A DNA stretch of 64,000 nucleotides from Lapidilactobacillus gannanensis. Its GTDB lineage: Bacteria; Bacillota; Bacilli; Lactobacillales; Lactobacillaceae. Shown here piece by piece: positions 1 through 9,486 of the stretch. The notes below the pieces were generated by a model that saw nothing but the letters and a program-made list of their open reading frames with translations, had not been told where the DNA came from and searched no databases. Within the stretch, counting starts at the first letter, position 1, and each line of letters begins with the position of its first letter. The DNA lies in assembly GCF_003946675.1 (NCBI RefSeq), contig NZ_RHOT01000008.1, forward strand, positions 1 through 64,000. Direction: 5' to 3'. Position numbers and translations under genes: made by a program.

Positions 1-170
1 TACCGGAATCATGCCGTAAAAGAAATTGCATAGAAACTTTAATTATTTGAACTGTCTACTTGACGCGGACCAGCGCCGACATTAATTTCGGTCGAACAGC
101 TTTTTGATTGTTCTCTCTAAAATTTGGTGATCAATAAGACCAAGGCGTTAGTGATTAAGCAGAACAGATT

Positions 171-290
171 TTGACGCCATTGCGGGCTTGCTGGTTGTGG
201 AAACACGGCCGAGCGAGTAGGAGACAGTAAACTGCCGCCCGCTCACACCACCATATTCCACGCCATTCAATCGCTGGGACTCTGCCGTCA
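171..290 (-). repeat. Structured intergenic repeat, family 1, element C
   Basis: Read on the minus strand, this element starts with a conserved end containing CCCAGCGATT followed by GGCGTGG. It ends with CCACAACCAGCAAGCCCGC followed by AATGG and GTCA. The same two ends occur in the elements at 19309-19468 (left end) and 19686-19841 (both ends). Between them lies an imperfect hairpin with GAGCG/CGCTC outer arms and a CAGT/ACTG core. No reading frame is visible. It lies just downstream of the corA stop codon. The rest of 1-342 shows no gene. Confidence 0.6.
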
Positions 291-342
291 TGCAACTAGA
301 GAGCAACTTAAACTTTTCTCGATAAAGCGAGCTCAGTATTTT

Positions 343-1260
343 TTAAATAAAATGATCGTGCTTCAGCCGATACATGACCCACACAATTGGTGCCACCGAA
401 ATCACGACCGAGAATACCCAACTCCATTGCTTGTCAGCTAGTGGGAGCGCCATATTCATCCCGTAAAATCCAAAAATAATTGGTGGGATCATCAGCACAA
501 CAGAATAGATTGTCAGTAATTTCATCACTTGATTTAAATTGTTATTCAATAAATTATTAAACGTGTTAGACAGCTTATCAACAATATCGCTGTTTAATTC
601 CAACATTTCTTGGGCCTGATGAGCCTCGACCTCAATATCTTCTAATTGCGCAATATTTTGCGGGCTTAAATTAACATTTTCACCTCGTTTGGCAATTAAA
701 CGTAATTGGCCAATTGCGACCAGATTACCATTGGCCCCAGTTAAGAAATAGGTCAGTGCCGTACTTAAATCAGCTAATTCAAAAATATGTTTAGAGGAAC
801 TACGCTGATGTAGATGTTCTTCTATTCTTAAGCGACTTTCAGTCATCTTTTGAATATAATCAAAGTAGGTCGTACTAATATCATAAAGTATTGCTAACAA
901 TGAATCCCACATACCCCGAGTTTCGTCGGCCTGATTGACAGCATCAACGGCTGATAAGATATGGCTCGTCTGAGCAGTCACAAACACAAATAGCTGATTG
1001 CCTTTCAAAATAAAACTGATTGGTTTAATAACGCGCTTATCAGTTTCATTAGCTGTCACTGGAACATTATAAACAATCAACCAACTGCTGGTAAACGGAT
1101 TATACTCTACACGCGCGCGTTCCAAGGGGTCAGTGGCATAACGTAAAAATTCAGTGGTTAAATGATAATCCTGTAATAATTTTTCCCGATCCGCAGCGGT
1201 TTCATCAACTATGGCAATAATCTGATTATTAGCTTTCGTAACTGGTCCGACTCTTAGCAT
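343..1260 (-). CDS. CorA-family divalent cation transporter
   Basis: This 305-residue protein is a member of the CorA magnesium/cobalt transporter family, an inner-membrane channel that assembles as a pentamer. The long N-terminal part is cytoplasmic and partly helical, and two C-terminal transmembrane segments follow from about residue 240. The family signature GMN is visible in YGMNMALP at the end of the first membrane helix. Length is normal for short CorA proteins. An AAGGAG site precedes the ATG. Which ion it carries cannot be told from sequence. It appears to be a single-gene unit, with lplA upstream and a non-coding repeat downstream. Confidence 0.88.
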   Translation of the reverse strand: MLRVGPVTKANNQIIAIVDETAADREKLLQDYHLTTEFLRYATDPLERARVEYNPFTSSWLIVYNVPVTANETDKRVIKPISFILKGNQLFVFVTAQTSHILSAVDAVNQADETRGMWDSLLAILYDISTTYFDYIQKMTESRLRIEEHLHQRSSSKHIFELADLSTALTYFLTGANGNLVAIGQLRLIAKRGENVNLSPQNIAQLEDIEVEAHQAQEMLELNSDIVDKLSNTFNNLLNNNLNQVMKLLTIYSVVLMIPPIIFGFYGMNMALPLADKQWSWVFSVVISVAPIVWVMYRLKHDHFI

Positions 1261-1364
1261 CGACTTTCTCCTTCAATTCTAATCATATCAATAAGCCTAA
1301 AGCAAATATCCTGAATAAACAAGTCATGATTAGAAAAAAGTGGCGGTCGAAACAAAGATATTTC

Positions 1365-2375
1365 TTAAGCCAATAAGTTAATCAATTGCTCACGTGTAAT
1401 GCCCGTGAAATAGTCACTCACATTAATTTTCTCCAAAGCCGTGGTTAAATGACCGCGATCATAAATTACCCCAGTCAATGAAGCCGCTAGTTCATGAACA
1501 TCACGAGGACCAAAGAAATCACCAAAAAAGGTGAGGGCGGTCAGCCGACCATTTTCAACTAAAAGGCGCGCATCAATTGTGCCATAGTCGAAGTGCTGCC
1601 GCCGCTGAATACTAAATTGCGGATTTTTGCCATAAACCCAATTCCAATTACGATAAGTTGCCGCTGCAATTTGATCAATTTCTTTTTGATCATTAGCCGT
1701 TAATTGGTACTCATGTGCTTTAATTGCTGCCAAATCAGTCACACCATAAATCTCTTTCAACAACTCATCACGAAATTCAGCGGTGGTTAGATTTTGATAT
1801 TGAGGATTTAAATAGGGACTTAAATTAGTTACGCGCGAACGAACCGATTTAATACCCTTTGACGCAATTTTATCAGCCGGGACGTTCAAGGCATTGGTCA
1901 GGACATCAAGGTCAACATCATAAGATAAAGTTCCATGACTGAAAGTTTTACCATTACGGGTATACATCGCATTGCCTGAGAACTTCTTACCAGCAACAAG
2001 GATATCATTACGGCCACTAACTTCAACAGAGGCGGCACCCATCTTCCGTAGTGCCGTAACAATTGGTTCAACCATGGCTTTAAAATCGCCAAACTGCTGG
2101 TCGTCAGCATTGACAACAAAGCTAAAACATAAGTTACCTAAATCCTGATATACAGCGCCACCACCAGATAACCGGCGAGTAACCGTAATATCATGTTCAT
2201 CAACATAAGTCTGATTAATTTCTTCAAAGGTATTTTGATTCCGACCAACAATGATACAAGGCTTTTCAATATACAACAGTAGTAGCGGTTCATTAAAATC
2301 CTTTTGGTTCATTAAATATTGTTCTGTCGCTAAATTATCACGAATATCATTCTTTGGCATCACGACATAATACAT
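1365..2375 (-). CDS. lplA: Lipoate-protein ligase A family
   Basis: This enzyme should activate free lipoate with ATP and attach it to lysines of lipoyl domains (pyruvate dehydrogenase E2, GcvH). The N-terminal catalytic domain carries the family signatures RRLSGGGAVYQD and KKFSGNA with the lipoyl-adenylate-binding lysine, and a C-terminal accessory domain follows, giving 336 residues as usual for LplA/LplJ. The ATG at 2375 is chosen because a GGAGGG site lies seven bases before it. An in-frame GTG five codons upstream overlaps that site and is unlikely. It is followed by corA with no clear terminator between them. Confidence 0.9.
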   Translation of the reverse strand: MYYVVMPKNDIRDNLATEQYLMNQKDFNEPLLLLYIEKPCIIVGRNQNTFEEINQTYVDEHDITVTRRLSGGGAVYQDLGNLCFSFVVNADDQQFGDFKAMVEPIVTALRKMGAASVEVSGRNDILVAGKKFSGNAMYTRNGKTFSHGTLSYDVDLDVLTNALNVPADKIASKGIKSVRSRVTNLSPYLNPQYQNLTTAEFRDELLKEIYGVTDLAAIKAHEYQLTANDQKEIDQIAAATYRNWNWVYGKNPQFSIQRRQHFDYGTIDARLLVENGRLTALTFFGDFFGPRDVHELAASLTGVIYDRGHLTTALEKINVSDYFTGITREQLINLLA

Positions 2376-2481
2376 GGTAAATCCCTCCACCCAAAACCAT
2401 TTTAATTGCCTACTAATTATAAGCTATTCCTCAATAAAGCGCATTAAACTTGTCTGTTCTGATTGCCAAAATTAACTAAAA

Positions 2482-2521
2482 AAATACCACGTTGATCAAA
2501 TAAGGCGTCGACGTGGTATTT
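2482..2521 (-). terminator. Rho-independent terminator of degV (2578-3453)
   Basis: An 11-bp perfect stem (AAATACCACGT / ACGTGGTATTT) with an 18-base loop is followed on the minus strand by a run of T. It lies about 60 bases after the degV stop codon. Confidence 0.8.
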
Positions 2522-2577
2522 ATAATATTATCTACGTTAATAACTAGGTAGGTAACTAGTGAGTATTAGTTTAAAGA

Positions 2578-3453
2578 CTACATTGTTTCCCAATCACGGG
2601 CCCAAATCATTGACATGGCCTTCTCACCAGTATGAACCCCAATGACAGGACCAATAATGCTGGTATCGAATTTAACTTGCGGGAAGCGCTTCGTAAACTC
2701 TTGCAACCATTCTGCCTTTACTTCAGGGGCATTGGCGTCAAAAATTGTACAACGAATTGGATATTCCTTGTCAGCAATTGCTGCTGCAAAGTGACTTGAA
2801 ATCCACTCGAAAGCGCGTTTTGCTTGACGTTCCTTGGCAATTGCCGTGATCTGGCCTTTACCTTTAGCATTAATATCAATGGTTAAAATTGGTTTGATCT
2901 TCAATAGACCAGCCACAAAACTTGACGCATTACTTAAGCGACCAGTGCGCCGCAAATGAGACAAGTCATCAACCTCAAAATAAACCCCAGTTGTTTCCCG
3001 AAGTTCGGCCAAGGCAGCTAAAATCTTCTCTGGATTGGCACCAGCTTGTGCCATCTTACCAGCTAGTAACGCACTGTATGCAGTTCCAGCACAAGTAATA
3101 TGCGTGTCAAAAGGATAAATTTTCAGCCGTTTTTCGCGTTCAGCATAAGCCTTAAGATTATTATAAAAAGAACTGATCCCACTAGAAATCACTGGTGCAA
3201 TCAAAGCTTCATAACCAGCGGCAACTAACTTAGAAACAATAGCTTCAACTTGGCCGATTGATGGTTGAGAACTAGTTGGTAACACTGGATCTGTCCGCAA
3301 GCGGTCATAAAACTGTTCCTGACCAACATCAACCATGTCGAGTAGGGTTTCATCCCCCCAAATAATTGGAATCGGTAAAATATTAATATGATAGCGTTGA
3401 ACTTCTTCCGGTTTCAGATAGGCTGCACTATCTGTCATAACTGCAACTTTCAT
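2578..3453 (-). CDS. DegV family protein (fatty-acid-binding, FakB-like)
   Basis: DegV/FakB proteins bind a fatty acid and present it to the kinase FakA, so that exogenous fatty acids enter phospholipid synthesis through PlsX/PlsY. The N-terminal MTDSAAYL and the TSQPSIG motif are the lipid-headgroup-binding elements of the family. The HLRRTGRLS segment and the C-terminal PVIGVHTGEKA also fit. Length (291 residues) is normal. The second of two adjacent ATG codons is chosen because it is seven bases from the AAGGGG site. Two further paralogues lie at 16438-17310 and 53062-53907. Chain-length or saturation specificity is not predictable by eye. Confidence 0.88.
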   Translation of the reverse strand: MKVAVMTDSAAYLKPEEVQRYHINILPIPIIWGDETLLDMVDVGQEQFYDRLRTDPVLPTSSQPSIGQVEAIVSKLVAAGYEALIAPVISSGISSFYNNLKAYAEREKRLKIYPFDTHITCAGTAYSALLAGKMAQAGANPEKILAALAELRETTGVYFEVDDLSHLRRTGRLSNASSFVAGLLKIKPILTIDINAKGKGQITAIAKERQAKRAFEWISSHFAAAIADKEYPIRCTIFDANAPEVKAEWLQEFTKRFPQVKFDTSIIGPVIGVHTGEKAMSMIWARDWETM

Positions 3454-3685
3454 CATGAGACCCCTTTACAAATAAGATATAAGATTGAATAAATTTTACC
3501 ATATTCATCGCATTTTTTCACGGTTGAACTTAAGATCAGGGCTAATTATTGCCATGGCCGCGGAATAGCCATCAATGACTACTTCATGATAGTGATGATT
3601 AAGTTGTTATTACCAATGATGAACGAAGGGGAGACTGGTCCAACCGCAACGGGAAATTTTTTTAGTCATTTGCGAGAACAAAAGC

Positions 3686-3714
3686 TTTACTTACTTTAAA
3701 TCAGCTGATATGAT
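3686..3714 (+). promoter_or_regulatory. Probable promoter of the nitroreductase gene
   Basis: TTTACT and TATGAT are separated by 17 bases, 38 bases before the ATG at 3753. This matches a housekeeping sigma promoter reasonably well. Confidence 0.55.
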
Positions 3715-3752
3715 GAATTCATGCTTTTAACTTATTGAGGGAGTGTCATTTT

Positions 3753-4355
3753 ATGAATCAGGATTATTTAAATTTAGCCAAACAACGTCGGTCAATTTAT
3801 GCTTTAGGTAAAGAAGTATCTTTGAGTGATCAAGAAATTGTTGATTTAGTCGAACCAGTGATTGCAGAATCACCAACGCCGTTTAATAATCAAACGACGC
3901 GGGCCGTTTTCTTATTTGGTCAAGCTCATGATCAATTGTGGGATATCGTGATCGAACGACTTAAAACAGAAGTGCCAACTGCCGAAGCTTATGCAAAAAC
4001 AGTTGCTAAACTAAACAGTTTTAAGGCCGGCCATGGGACGATTCTTTACTTTACTGACATGGCAATTGTTCACCAAATGGAACAAGACTTCGCTTTGTAT
4101 AAAGATAATTTCTATGACTGGTCAGAACAAGCCCAAGGAATTATGACAATGGGTGTTTGGACGACCTTGGCTAATAATGGCATCGGTGCTAGTTTGCAAC
4201 ATTACAATCCATTGATTGATGAAGCCGTTGCTCAAGCTTTTAATATTCCAGAAAATTGGCGGTTACGCGCTGAAATGCCGTTTGGTTCAATTGTAGCGCC
4301 AGCGGGTACTAAAGAATACATGGATGCGGCCGATCGTTTTAAAGTATTTAACTAA
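3753..4355 (+). CDS. Nitroreductase family protein (FRM2/HBN1-like)
   Basis: This 200-residue flavoprotein belongs to the nitroreductase fold, the subgroup related to yeast Frm2/Hbn1. The N-terminal RRSIYALGK binds the FMN phosphate in this group. The segments TPFNNQTTRAVFLFG and GIGASLQHYNP are also group-typical. It probably uses FMN and NAD(P)H to reduce nitro-aromatics or quinones; its physiological substrate is unknown. The ATG at 3753 follows a GAGGGAG site, so the in-frame codons upstream are not used. It stands alone, divergent from degV. Confidence 0.85.
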   Translation: MNQDYLNLAKQRRSIYALGKEVSLSDQEIVDLVEPVIAESPTPFNNQTTRAVFLFGQAHDQLWDIVIERLKTEVPTAEAYAKTVAKLNSFKAGHGTILYFTDMAIVHQMEQDFALYKDNFYDWSEQAQGIMTMGVWTTLANNGIGASLQHYNPLIDEAVAQAFNIPENWRLRAEMPFGSIVAPAGTKEYMDAADRFKVFN

Positions 4356-4405
4356 ATAGCTAAGAAAATAACGGGTGATCAATGAGGCACCCGTAAAAAT
4401 GAGCA

Positions 4406-4500
4406 TTAACGTAAAATAACGAGCAATTCTGCGAAAGAATTGCTCGTTATTTTACGTTAAGCGGAACCAACTGCTTTTTGCGAACACCTTGTAGCAGCTA
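4406..4500 (+). repeat. Structured repeat, family 2, copy 1 (25-bp perfect hairpin plus conserved tail)
   Basis: Arms at 4406-4430 and 4436-4460 form a perfect 25-bp inverted repeat with a five-base loop. It is followed by GCGGAACC and then a small hairpin (CTGC 4471-4474 with GCAG 4494-4497) whose loop contains TTTTGCGAACAC. The same arrangement recurs at 33125-33214. A separate short hairpin (ACGGGT/ACCCGT, 4371-4394) precedes it. No coding sequence was found in 4356-4634. Confidence 0.75.
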
Positions 4501-4634
4501 AAGGTTGCTTTAATTTTGAAAAAATTAGGTCACTGTTTCTGGGCGATGGCTAAGCCGGTGTCAGGTCAGCCGTAGGTAGCTTGGTAGCACTCGGCCATTG
4601 CCGTTAGTAGGCAATTGGGTCATTTCTGAGTTAC

Positions 4635-5027
4635 TCACTGATAAATTGCTGCCCGGGCCAGTTGATGGGCTGCGCGATTTTGACGATCCGCAATTTTTTT
4701 GACAAAGAATAGTGGGCACTGATCAGTTAAGGCCAGTATTTGAGCCAGTTCCAAGCCATAGTGCTTACTATAGCGTTTATCTAAACCATCAACTAACAAT
4801 TGACTATCGGTTTGCAAAACTAAGGTATTGGTGGTAAGTAGCTTGTGGTCGGCTAAGTAGTTCAAAGCCCAGATGGCAGCTTGCCATTCAGCATGATGAT
4901 TATCACAATAAGCCACTTGCCGGCTTTGCTTGAGTTGTAATTGATGCTGATCATCAGTCAAATAAAACCCCAGGCCCGTTAATTGTCGAGCTTGGTCAAC
5001 AGCTGCATCAGTATTCAACCATAACAT
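4635..5027 (-). CDS. Small RNase HI family protein
   Basis: This 130-residue protein has the RNase H fold and should cut the RNA strand of RNA-DNA hybrids. Candidate active-site acids are Asp7 (NTDAA), Glu47 (HAEWQAA) and Asp74 (QTDSQLL), followed by the NRAAHQLA motif near residue 117 that is typical of the short, stand-alone RNase HI-like group. The start is supported by AGGAGGTGA upstream of the ATG. It is distinct from the type 2 enzyme RnhB at 47759-48550. It is convergent with the nitroreductase gene, with the family 2 repeat between them. Confidence 0.8.
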   Translation of the reverse strand: MLWLNTDAAVDQARQLTGLGFYLTDDQHQLQLKQSRQVAYCDNHHAEWQAAIWALNYLADHKLLTTNTLVLQTDSQLLVDGLDKRYSKHYGLELAQILALTDQCPLFFVKKIADRQNRAAHQLARAAIYQ

Positions 5028-5275
5028 TGCGTCACCTCCTTGTTAGCAGTAATCAAAAAACTAACTTCATTAAGCTTAGTTAATTACTCGCAGCTTGTAA
5101 ACCAACAACTATTTTCGGTTATTTTTCAAAAATTAATTCTAATTAAGAATCCACTAATCAAAGGAGTTTTTTACTAAGTTCACAGCAGACTATGCTAAAA
5201 TAGGAAAGTATTACGATAAAAAGTCGATTGAGCGCCAGTAGTTTGCCTCAATTAGCTGAGAATGAAGGGTGTCGC

Positions 5276-5671
5276 TTGCAGAAAATGAGATTTTACTGTC
5301 AACCAGTCAGTTTAAACCGCCTTAATCTATGGCTCTGGCTAAGTTGCATTTTATTTTTAGGAATTATCTTTCAATTGGAAAAAACTGATGCCATTAGTTT
5401 AGTGGCAATTATTTTAGGCGTTATTTTTCTGATTTTGGCGATTTATGTTGGGCTTAGTTCATATATCCTGCTTGAACCAGCAGCGCACCAACTTAGCTTA
5501 CGCTATCCTTTTAGTCGTCAAGGACTCATTATTTCTCCGCAGCAATTCACTTTGGTCAGTGAAAGTCCGCGGACAATTACCATTAAAAGTAAAGGTACTA
5601 GTCAATATCGTTTCTGGCTAGGTACTAAAAAAACACAACAACTATTAAAATATTGGGAGGAATTAATTTGA
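5276..5671 (+). CDS. EbsA family membrane protein
   Basis: This small protein has two predicted membrane segments near its N-terminus (about residues 15-35 and 40-60) followed by a soluble domain of about 70 residues. The architecture resembles the lactobacillar/enterococcal EbsA family, whose role is poorly defined (linked to cell-surface synthesis). The TTG at 5276 is chosen because AAGGG lies six bases before it; ATG 5285 is a close alternative, and upstream TTG 5228 has no good ribosome site. Its stop codon overlaps the fhs start by four bases, so the two are translationally coupled. Confidence 0.6.
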   Translation: MQKMRFYCQPVSLNRLNLWLWLSCILFLGIIFQLEKTDAISLVAIILGVIFLILAIYVGLSSYILLEPAAHQLSLRYPFSRQGLIISPQQFTLVSESPRTITIKSKGTSQYRFWLGTKKTQQLLKYWEELI

Positions 5672-7335
5672 AAAAAGATATTGAAATTGCTCAAGCTGCA
5701 ACTGTGGCTGAAATCAATCAAATTGCGGCAAAAATTGCTTTAAGTCCCGCTGATATTTCCCCGTATAGTCATGATAAAGCTAAATTACCTTTAACAACCT
5801 TAAATAAGTTACGCCAACGCCCCTTAGGAAAATTAGTGTTGGTCACCTCGATTAATCCCACGCCAGCAGGTGAGGGCAAGTCAACAGTGACAATTGGGTT
5901 AGCTGATGCTTTAAATCAACTTGACCAACAGGCCGTCATTGCCTTACGGGAGCCTTCTTTAGGTCCGGTTATGGGCATGAAGGGCGGTGCCACAGGTGGT
6001 GGTTATGCACAAGTTGTCCCAATGGCCGATATTAACCTTCATTTTACGGGAGATATGCACGCTTTAACAGCTGCCAATAATACTTTAGCGGCGCTAATTG
6101 ATAATCATCTACATCAAGGTAATCAATTACAACTCGACCCCAAGCGGATTGTTTGGAAACGGGCACTAGATATTAATGATCGTGCTTTACGAGAAACAAT
6201 CATCGGTTTAGGCAAACCAGCTAATGGCCAAATGCGAAGTGATGGCTTTGATATTACAGTTGCCAGTGAATTAATGGCAATTCTTTGTTTGGCTACTGAC
6301 TTAACGGATCTCAAGGCGCGCTTAAATCGAATTTTAATTGGTTATACTTATGATCGTCAACCGGTTTTTGTAAAAGATCTTGGTGTTGCCGGCGCTTTAA
6401 CGGTGTTATTAAAAGACGCCCTGCAGCCTAATTTAGTTCAAACGCTTGAACAGACACCGGCTATTATCCATGGGGGACCTTTTGCAAATATTGCCCATGG
6501 TTGTAACAGTATTCTAGCGACTGAGGCTGCGCTTCATGCCGGTCAATATGCGATTACTGAGGCTGGTTTTGGCGCTGATCTCGGCGCTGAAAAATTCTTA
6601 GATATTGTGACACCGCAATTACCTAAAGCGCCTGATGTGATCGTGGTGGTAGCCACAGTTCGCGCGCTTAAATACAATGGCGGTCAAGCGTTAGCCGATT
6701 TAGATCAGGAAGATTTAACTGCCCTAGAGAAGGGTTATGCTAACCTACAGCGTCACTTACAAAATATGCAAAAGTATGGCATCCCAGTTGTGGCTAGTAT
6801 TAATCGTTTCGCACAGGATACGACTGCCGAATTAGATTTATTGCAAAACTTGATTAGTGCTGATGGCGTGGCCAGTGCTTTAACAGAGGTCTTTGCCAAG
6901 GGCAGTCAAGGTGGCCGCGACCTTGCTAAATTAGTTATGACAGCCAGTCAACAACCAGCTAACTATCAACGTTTATACCAAGACGACCAATCACTAACTG
7001 ATAAAATGACGACGATTGCCCAAGAAATTTACGGTGCGCAGGGAATTGAACTTACTGCAACTGCGCAACGACAATTGCGATTACTAAAGCGTCAGGGCTG
7101 GACGAATTTACCTATTTGTATTGCCAAGACCCAATATTCCTTCTCGGATCAAGCCAAGTTATTAGGCGCGCCCAGCGGTTTCACCCTAACAATCCGCGAT
7201 TTGATTCCTAAATTAGGCGCCGGTTTTATCGTCGCGTTGGCTGGTAACATCTTAACAATGCCAGGACTTCCGCAACATCCCGCTGCAGAAAAAATTGATA
7301 TTGATGCACAAGGGACAATTACTGGTCTCTTTTAG
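5668..7335 (+). CDS. fhs: Formate-tetrahydrofolate ligase
   Basis: Fhs joins formate to tetrahydrofolate using ATP, supplying 10-formyl-THF for purine and fMet-tRNA synthesis. The ATP-binding TPAGEGKST sits near residue 70, and the family blocks [12 protein letters not shown] and [13 protein letters not shown] are present. The 555-residue length is normal. The TTG at 5668 is preceded by GGGAGGA and overlaps the ebsA stop as TTGA. Formate could come from the pyruvate formate-lyase encoded at 30502-32763, an inferred link. Confidence 0.95.
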   Translation: MKKDIEIAQAATVAEINQIAAKIALSPADISPYSHDKAKLPLTTLNKLRQRPLGKLVLVTSINPTPAGEGKSTVTIGLADALNQLDQQAVIALREPSLGPVMGMKGGATGGGYAQVVPMADINLHFTGDMHALTAANNTLAALIDNHLHQGNQLQLDPKRIVWKRALDINDRALRETIIGLGKPANGQMRSDGFDITVASELMAILCLATDLTDLKARLNRILIGYTYDRQPVFVKDLGVAGALTVLLKDALQPNLVQTLEQTPAIIHGGPFANIAHGCNSILATEAALHAGQYAITEAGFGADLGAEKFLDIVTPQLPKAPDVIVVVATVRALKYNGGQALADLDQEDLTALEKGYANLQRHLQNMQKYGIPVVASINRFAQDTTAELDLLQNLISADGVASALTEVFAKGSQGGRDLAKLVMTASQQPANYQRLYQDDQSLTDKMTTIAQEIYGAQGIELTATAQRQLRLLKRQGWTNLPICIAKTQYSFSDQAKLLGAPSGFTLTIRDLIPKLGAGFIVALAGNILTMPGLPQHPAAEKIDIDAQGTITGLF

Positions 7336-7369
7336 TAGTAAACAAATATAAATAGTATAGGTGGAAATT

Positions 7370-7837
7370 ATGCGACTGCTCATTTTAGTCTTTGGAATTT
7401 TAGTAATTGGCGCTGATCAATGGTTAAAAAGCTGGATCAGCAGTAGTTTAGCGATACAACAACAAGTCACCTTAGTCCCTGGTTGGCTGTCTTTAACCAA
7501 TATTCGCAATACTGGCGCTGCTTGGAGCAGTTTTGAAGGCCAGACTTGGTTTTTCTACTTAATCACAATTATCGCATTGGCAATTGTGATTCCGCTATTG
7601 ATCAAGGCTTACCGTCAAAAAACTAGTGTTACTTTTTATACTGGCTTAGTTTTAATTATTGCTGGCACCATTGGCAATTTTATTGATCGGGCCAGCCAAG
7701 GTTATGTGGTTGATATGTTCCAACTGGATTTTGTTAATTTTCCCATCTTTAACATTGCAGATATGGCGTTAACAGTTGGGGTCATTTTATTATTTATTTA
7801 TGTTATTTTTCTGGATAAGGATACCGATACTAAATGA
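7370..7837 (+). CDS. lspA: Lipoprotein signal peptidase II
   Basis: LspA is a membrane aspartyl protease that removes signal peptides from diacylglyceryl-modified prolipoproteins. Four hydrophobic segments are visible in 155 residues. The catalytic aspartates are Asp106 in GNFIDR and Asp131 in FNIADMAL, and the NTGAAWS motif is near residue 47. ATG 7370 is preferred over GTG 7361 because the TAGGTGG site overlaps the latter. The end overlaps rluD by four bases (ATGA), as commonly seen in Firmicutes. Confidence 0.95.
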   Translation: MRLLILVFGILVIGADQWLKSWISSSLAIQQQVTLVPGWLSLTNIRNTGAAWSSFEGQTWFFYLITIIALAIVIPLLIKAYRQKTSVTFYTGLVLIIAGTIGNFIDRASQGYVVDMFQLDFVNFPIFNIADMALTVGVILLFIYVIFLDKDTDTK

Positions 7838-8766
7838 AAACTTACCAAATAACAATTACCACAGAAAATGGACGTTTGGATAAAGTGCTTAGTGAACAAC
7901 TTGCTGACTTAAGCCGCAGCCAAGTCCAAGCGGCCATTAAAGCTGGACGTGTCCAAGTTAATCAAGTGCCACTGACGAAAGCAAAATATGCCGTTCAAGC
8001 TGGTGATCAAATCAACTTGACAGTACCAGAACCAGCACCGATTGAAGCAGTACCAGAACCGATGGCGCTTGATATCGTTTATGAGGATGATCAAGTGATT
8101 GTTGTCAATAAGCCGCAAGGGATGGTCGTTCATCCAGCACCGGGTCATCTTCATGGGACTTTAGTCAACGGATTATTGGCTCATGGTCAGTTAGCCAGCA
8201 TTAATGGTAAAATTCGGCCAGGAATCGTCCATCGAATTGATAAGGATACTTCCGGGTTATTGATGGTGGCCAAAACTGATTTGGCGCAGCAATCATTAAG
8301 TCAACAGTTAAAAGCAAAGACGAATCTGCGGGAATACTTAGCGATTGTTCATGGCACAATTGCTGAGGAGCAGGGGACAATCGATGCGCCTTTAGCTCGT
8401 GATCCGCGTAATCGTCAACGGCAAGCTGTTGTTGCTGGCGGTCGGCGGGCAGTTACTCATTTCAAAGTACTCGAACGGTTTCCTGGTTACACTTTAGTTA
8501 GTTGTCGTTTAGAGACTGGCCGAACACATCAGATTCGCGTACATTTCCAGTATATTGGCCATCCCTTAGCTGGTGATCCGGTGTATGGTCCTAAGAAGAC
8601 TTTATCAGGCCATGGTCAGTTTCTACATGCAGCTAAATTAGGGTTTACTCATCCCACCAGTGGTCAGTGGCTAGCATTTTCAGCACCTGTCCCAACAATT
8701 TTTGCGACAACTTTGGCTAAGTTACGCCGTCAAGCCGCAGGTGAGCAGTCACTTGACAGCAAGTAA
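7834..8766 (+). CDS. RluD-type 23S rRNA/RNA pseudouridine synthase
   Basis: This 310-residue enzyme isomerises uridine to pseudouridine in large-subunit rRNA. An S4-like RNA-binding domain spans about residues 1-65. The RluA-type catalytic domain follows, with catalytic Asp136 in HRIDKDTSGLL and the GRTHQIRVH motif near residue 230. It is coupled to lspA by a four-base overlap. The promoter for the pyrR leader overlaps its last codons. Confidence 0.92.
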   Translation: MKTYQITITTENGRLDKVLSEQLADLSRSQVQAAIKAGRVQVNQVPLTKAKYAVQAGDQINLTVPEPAPIEAVPEPMALDIVYEDDQVIVVNKPQGMVVHPAPGHLHGTLVNGLLAHGQLASINGKIRPGIVHRIDKDTSGLLMVAKTDLAQQSLSQQLKAKTNLREYLAIVHGTIAEEQGTIDAPLARDPRNRQRQAVVAGGRRAVTHFKVLERFPGYTLVSCRLETGRTHQIRVHFQYIGHPLAGDPVYGPKKTLSGHGQFLHAAKLGFTHPTSGQWLAFSAPVPTIFATTLAKLRRQAAGEQSLDSK

Positions 8767-8781
8767 GTTAACCACTACACT
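8753..8781 (+). promoter_or_regulatory. Promoter of the pyrR-carA-carB operon
   Basis: A consensus TTGACA (8753-8758) and TACACT (8776-8781) are separated by exactly 17 bases, directly before the PyrR leader. The -35 element lies inside the end of the rluD coding sequence. Confidence 0.7.
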
Positions 8782-8794
8782 AATTATAAATTCA

Positions 8795-8897
8795 CATCCT
8801 TTAAATAGTCCCGCGAGGCTACAAGGTTAGTTCGACGCCAACTAGAAACGGCCGTCATTAACTCACTCCAGGGTCATTGAACCATGGGGTGTTTTTT
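8795..8897 (+). promoter_or_regulatory. PyrR-dependent attenuator leader of pyrR-carA-carB
   Basis: The leader contains the PyrR-binding-loop signature AGTCCCGCGAGGCTACAAGG at 8807-8826. A terminator follows: ACTCCAGGGT pairs with ACCATGGGGT (about 8865-8890) and is followed by six T. In the known mechanism, PyrR bound to UMP/UTP stabilises the anti-antiterminator, so transcription stops when pyrimidines are plentiful. A second leader precedes the uracil permease gene at 21636-21773. Confidence 0.9.
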
Positions 8898-8911
8898 ATC
8901 AGGAGGGTATT

Positions 8912-9424
8912 ATGGCAAAAGTTATTTTGGATAAAACAGCAATGCAACGTGCTTTAACACGAATCACTTATGAGATTATTGAACAAAATCGTGGCCTCAA
9001 TGATTTAGTTATTGTCGGGATCAAAACCCGCGGGGCGATTCTTGCGCAACGGATTGGTGAACGGATTGCGCAGCTTGAAGGAACCAAAGTGCCGATCGTG
9101 ACTTTAGACATTACTGATTATCGGGATGATCGGCCCCAAGCAAGTAAACAGCCACTTGACTTAGGCCTGTCGATCACTGGCAAAAATGTCGTCTTAGTGG
9201 ATGACGTGCTTTATACTGGTCGCACCATTCGCGCTGGTTTAGATGCCTTAATGGCTGCTGGACGGCCACAAAAAATCGCCTTAGCAGTGCTCGTGGATCG
9301 TGGCCATCGCGAACTCCCAATTCGGCCAGACTTTGTTGGAAAAAATATTCCAACCGCTCGTTCGGAAAAGGTCAAAGTTCAAGTTGAAGAAATTGATCAA
9401 CAGGAACAAGTTTTATTGGCTTAA
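8912..9424 (+). CDS. pyrR: Bifunctional PyrR: pyr RNA-binding attenuation protein / uracil phosphoribosyltransferase
   Basis: PyrR binds pyr-leader RNA in response to uridine nucleotides and also has a type I phosphoribosyltransferase fold. The PRPP-binding motif [13 protein letters not shown] is at about residues 93-105. The [11 protein letters not shown] and GKNIPT blocks match Bacillus PyrR. Length (170) is slightly below the Bacillus protein because a loop after residue 75 is shorter. A GGAGGG site precedes the ATG. All expected motifs are intact, in contrast to the carA and carB genes downstream. Confidence 0.95.
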   Translation: MAKVILDKTAMQRALTRITYEIIEQNRGLNDLVIVGIKTRGAILAQRIGERIAQLEGTKVPIVTLDITDYRDDRPQASKQPLDLGLSITGKNVVLVDDVLYTGRTIRAGLDALMAAGRPQKIALAVLVDRGHRELPIRPDFVGKNIPTARSEKVKVQVEEIDQQEQVLLA

Positions 9425-9486
9425 CGAATTGACTTAGCTTTGAAGCTTATTAAACAGAAATCCAGTTAGATTGAAGGTCGATTTTT

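Noticed and set aside
5040..5275. Possible folate riboswitch upstream of ebsA-fhs
   Set aside because: No recognisable conserved core of the THF riboswitch could be found by eye.
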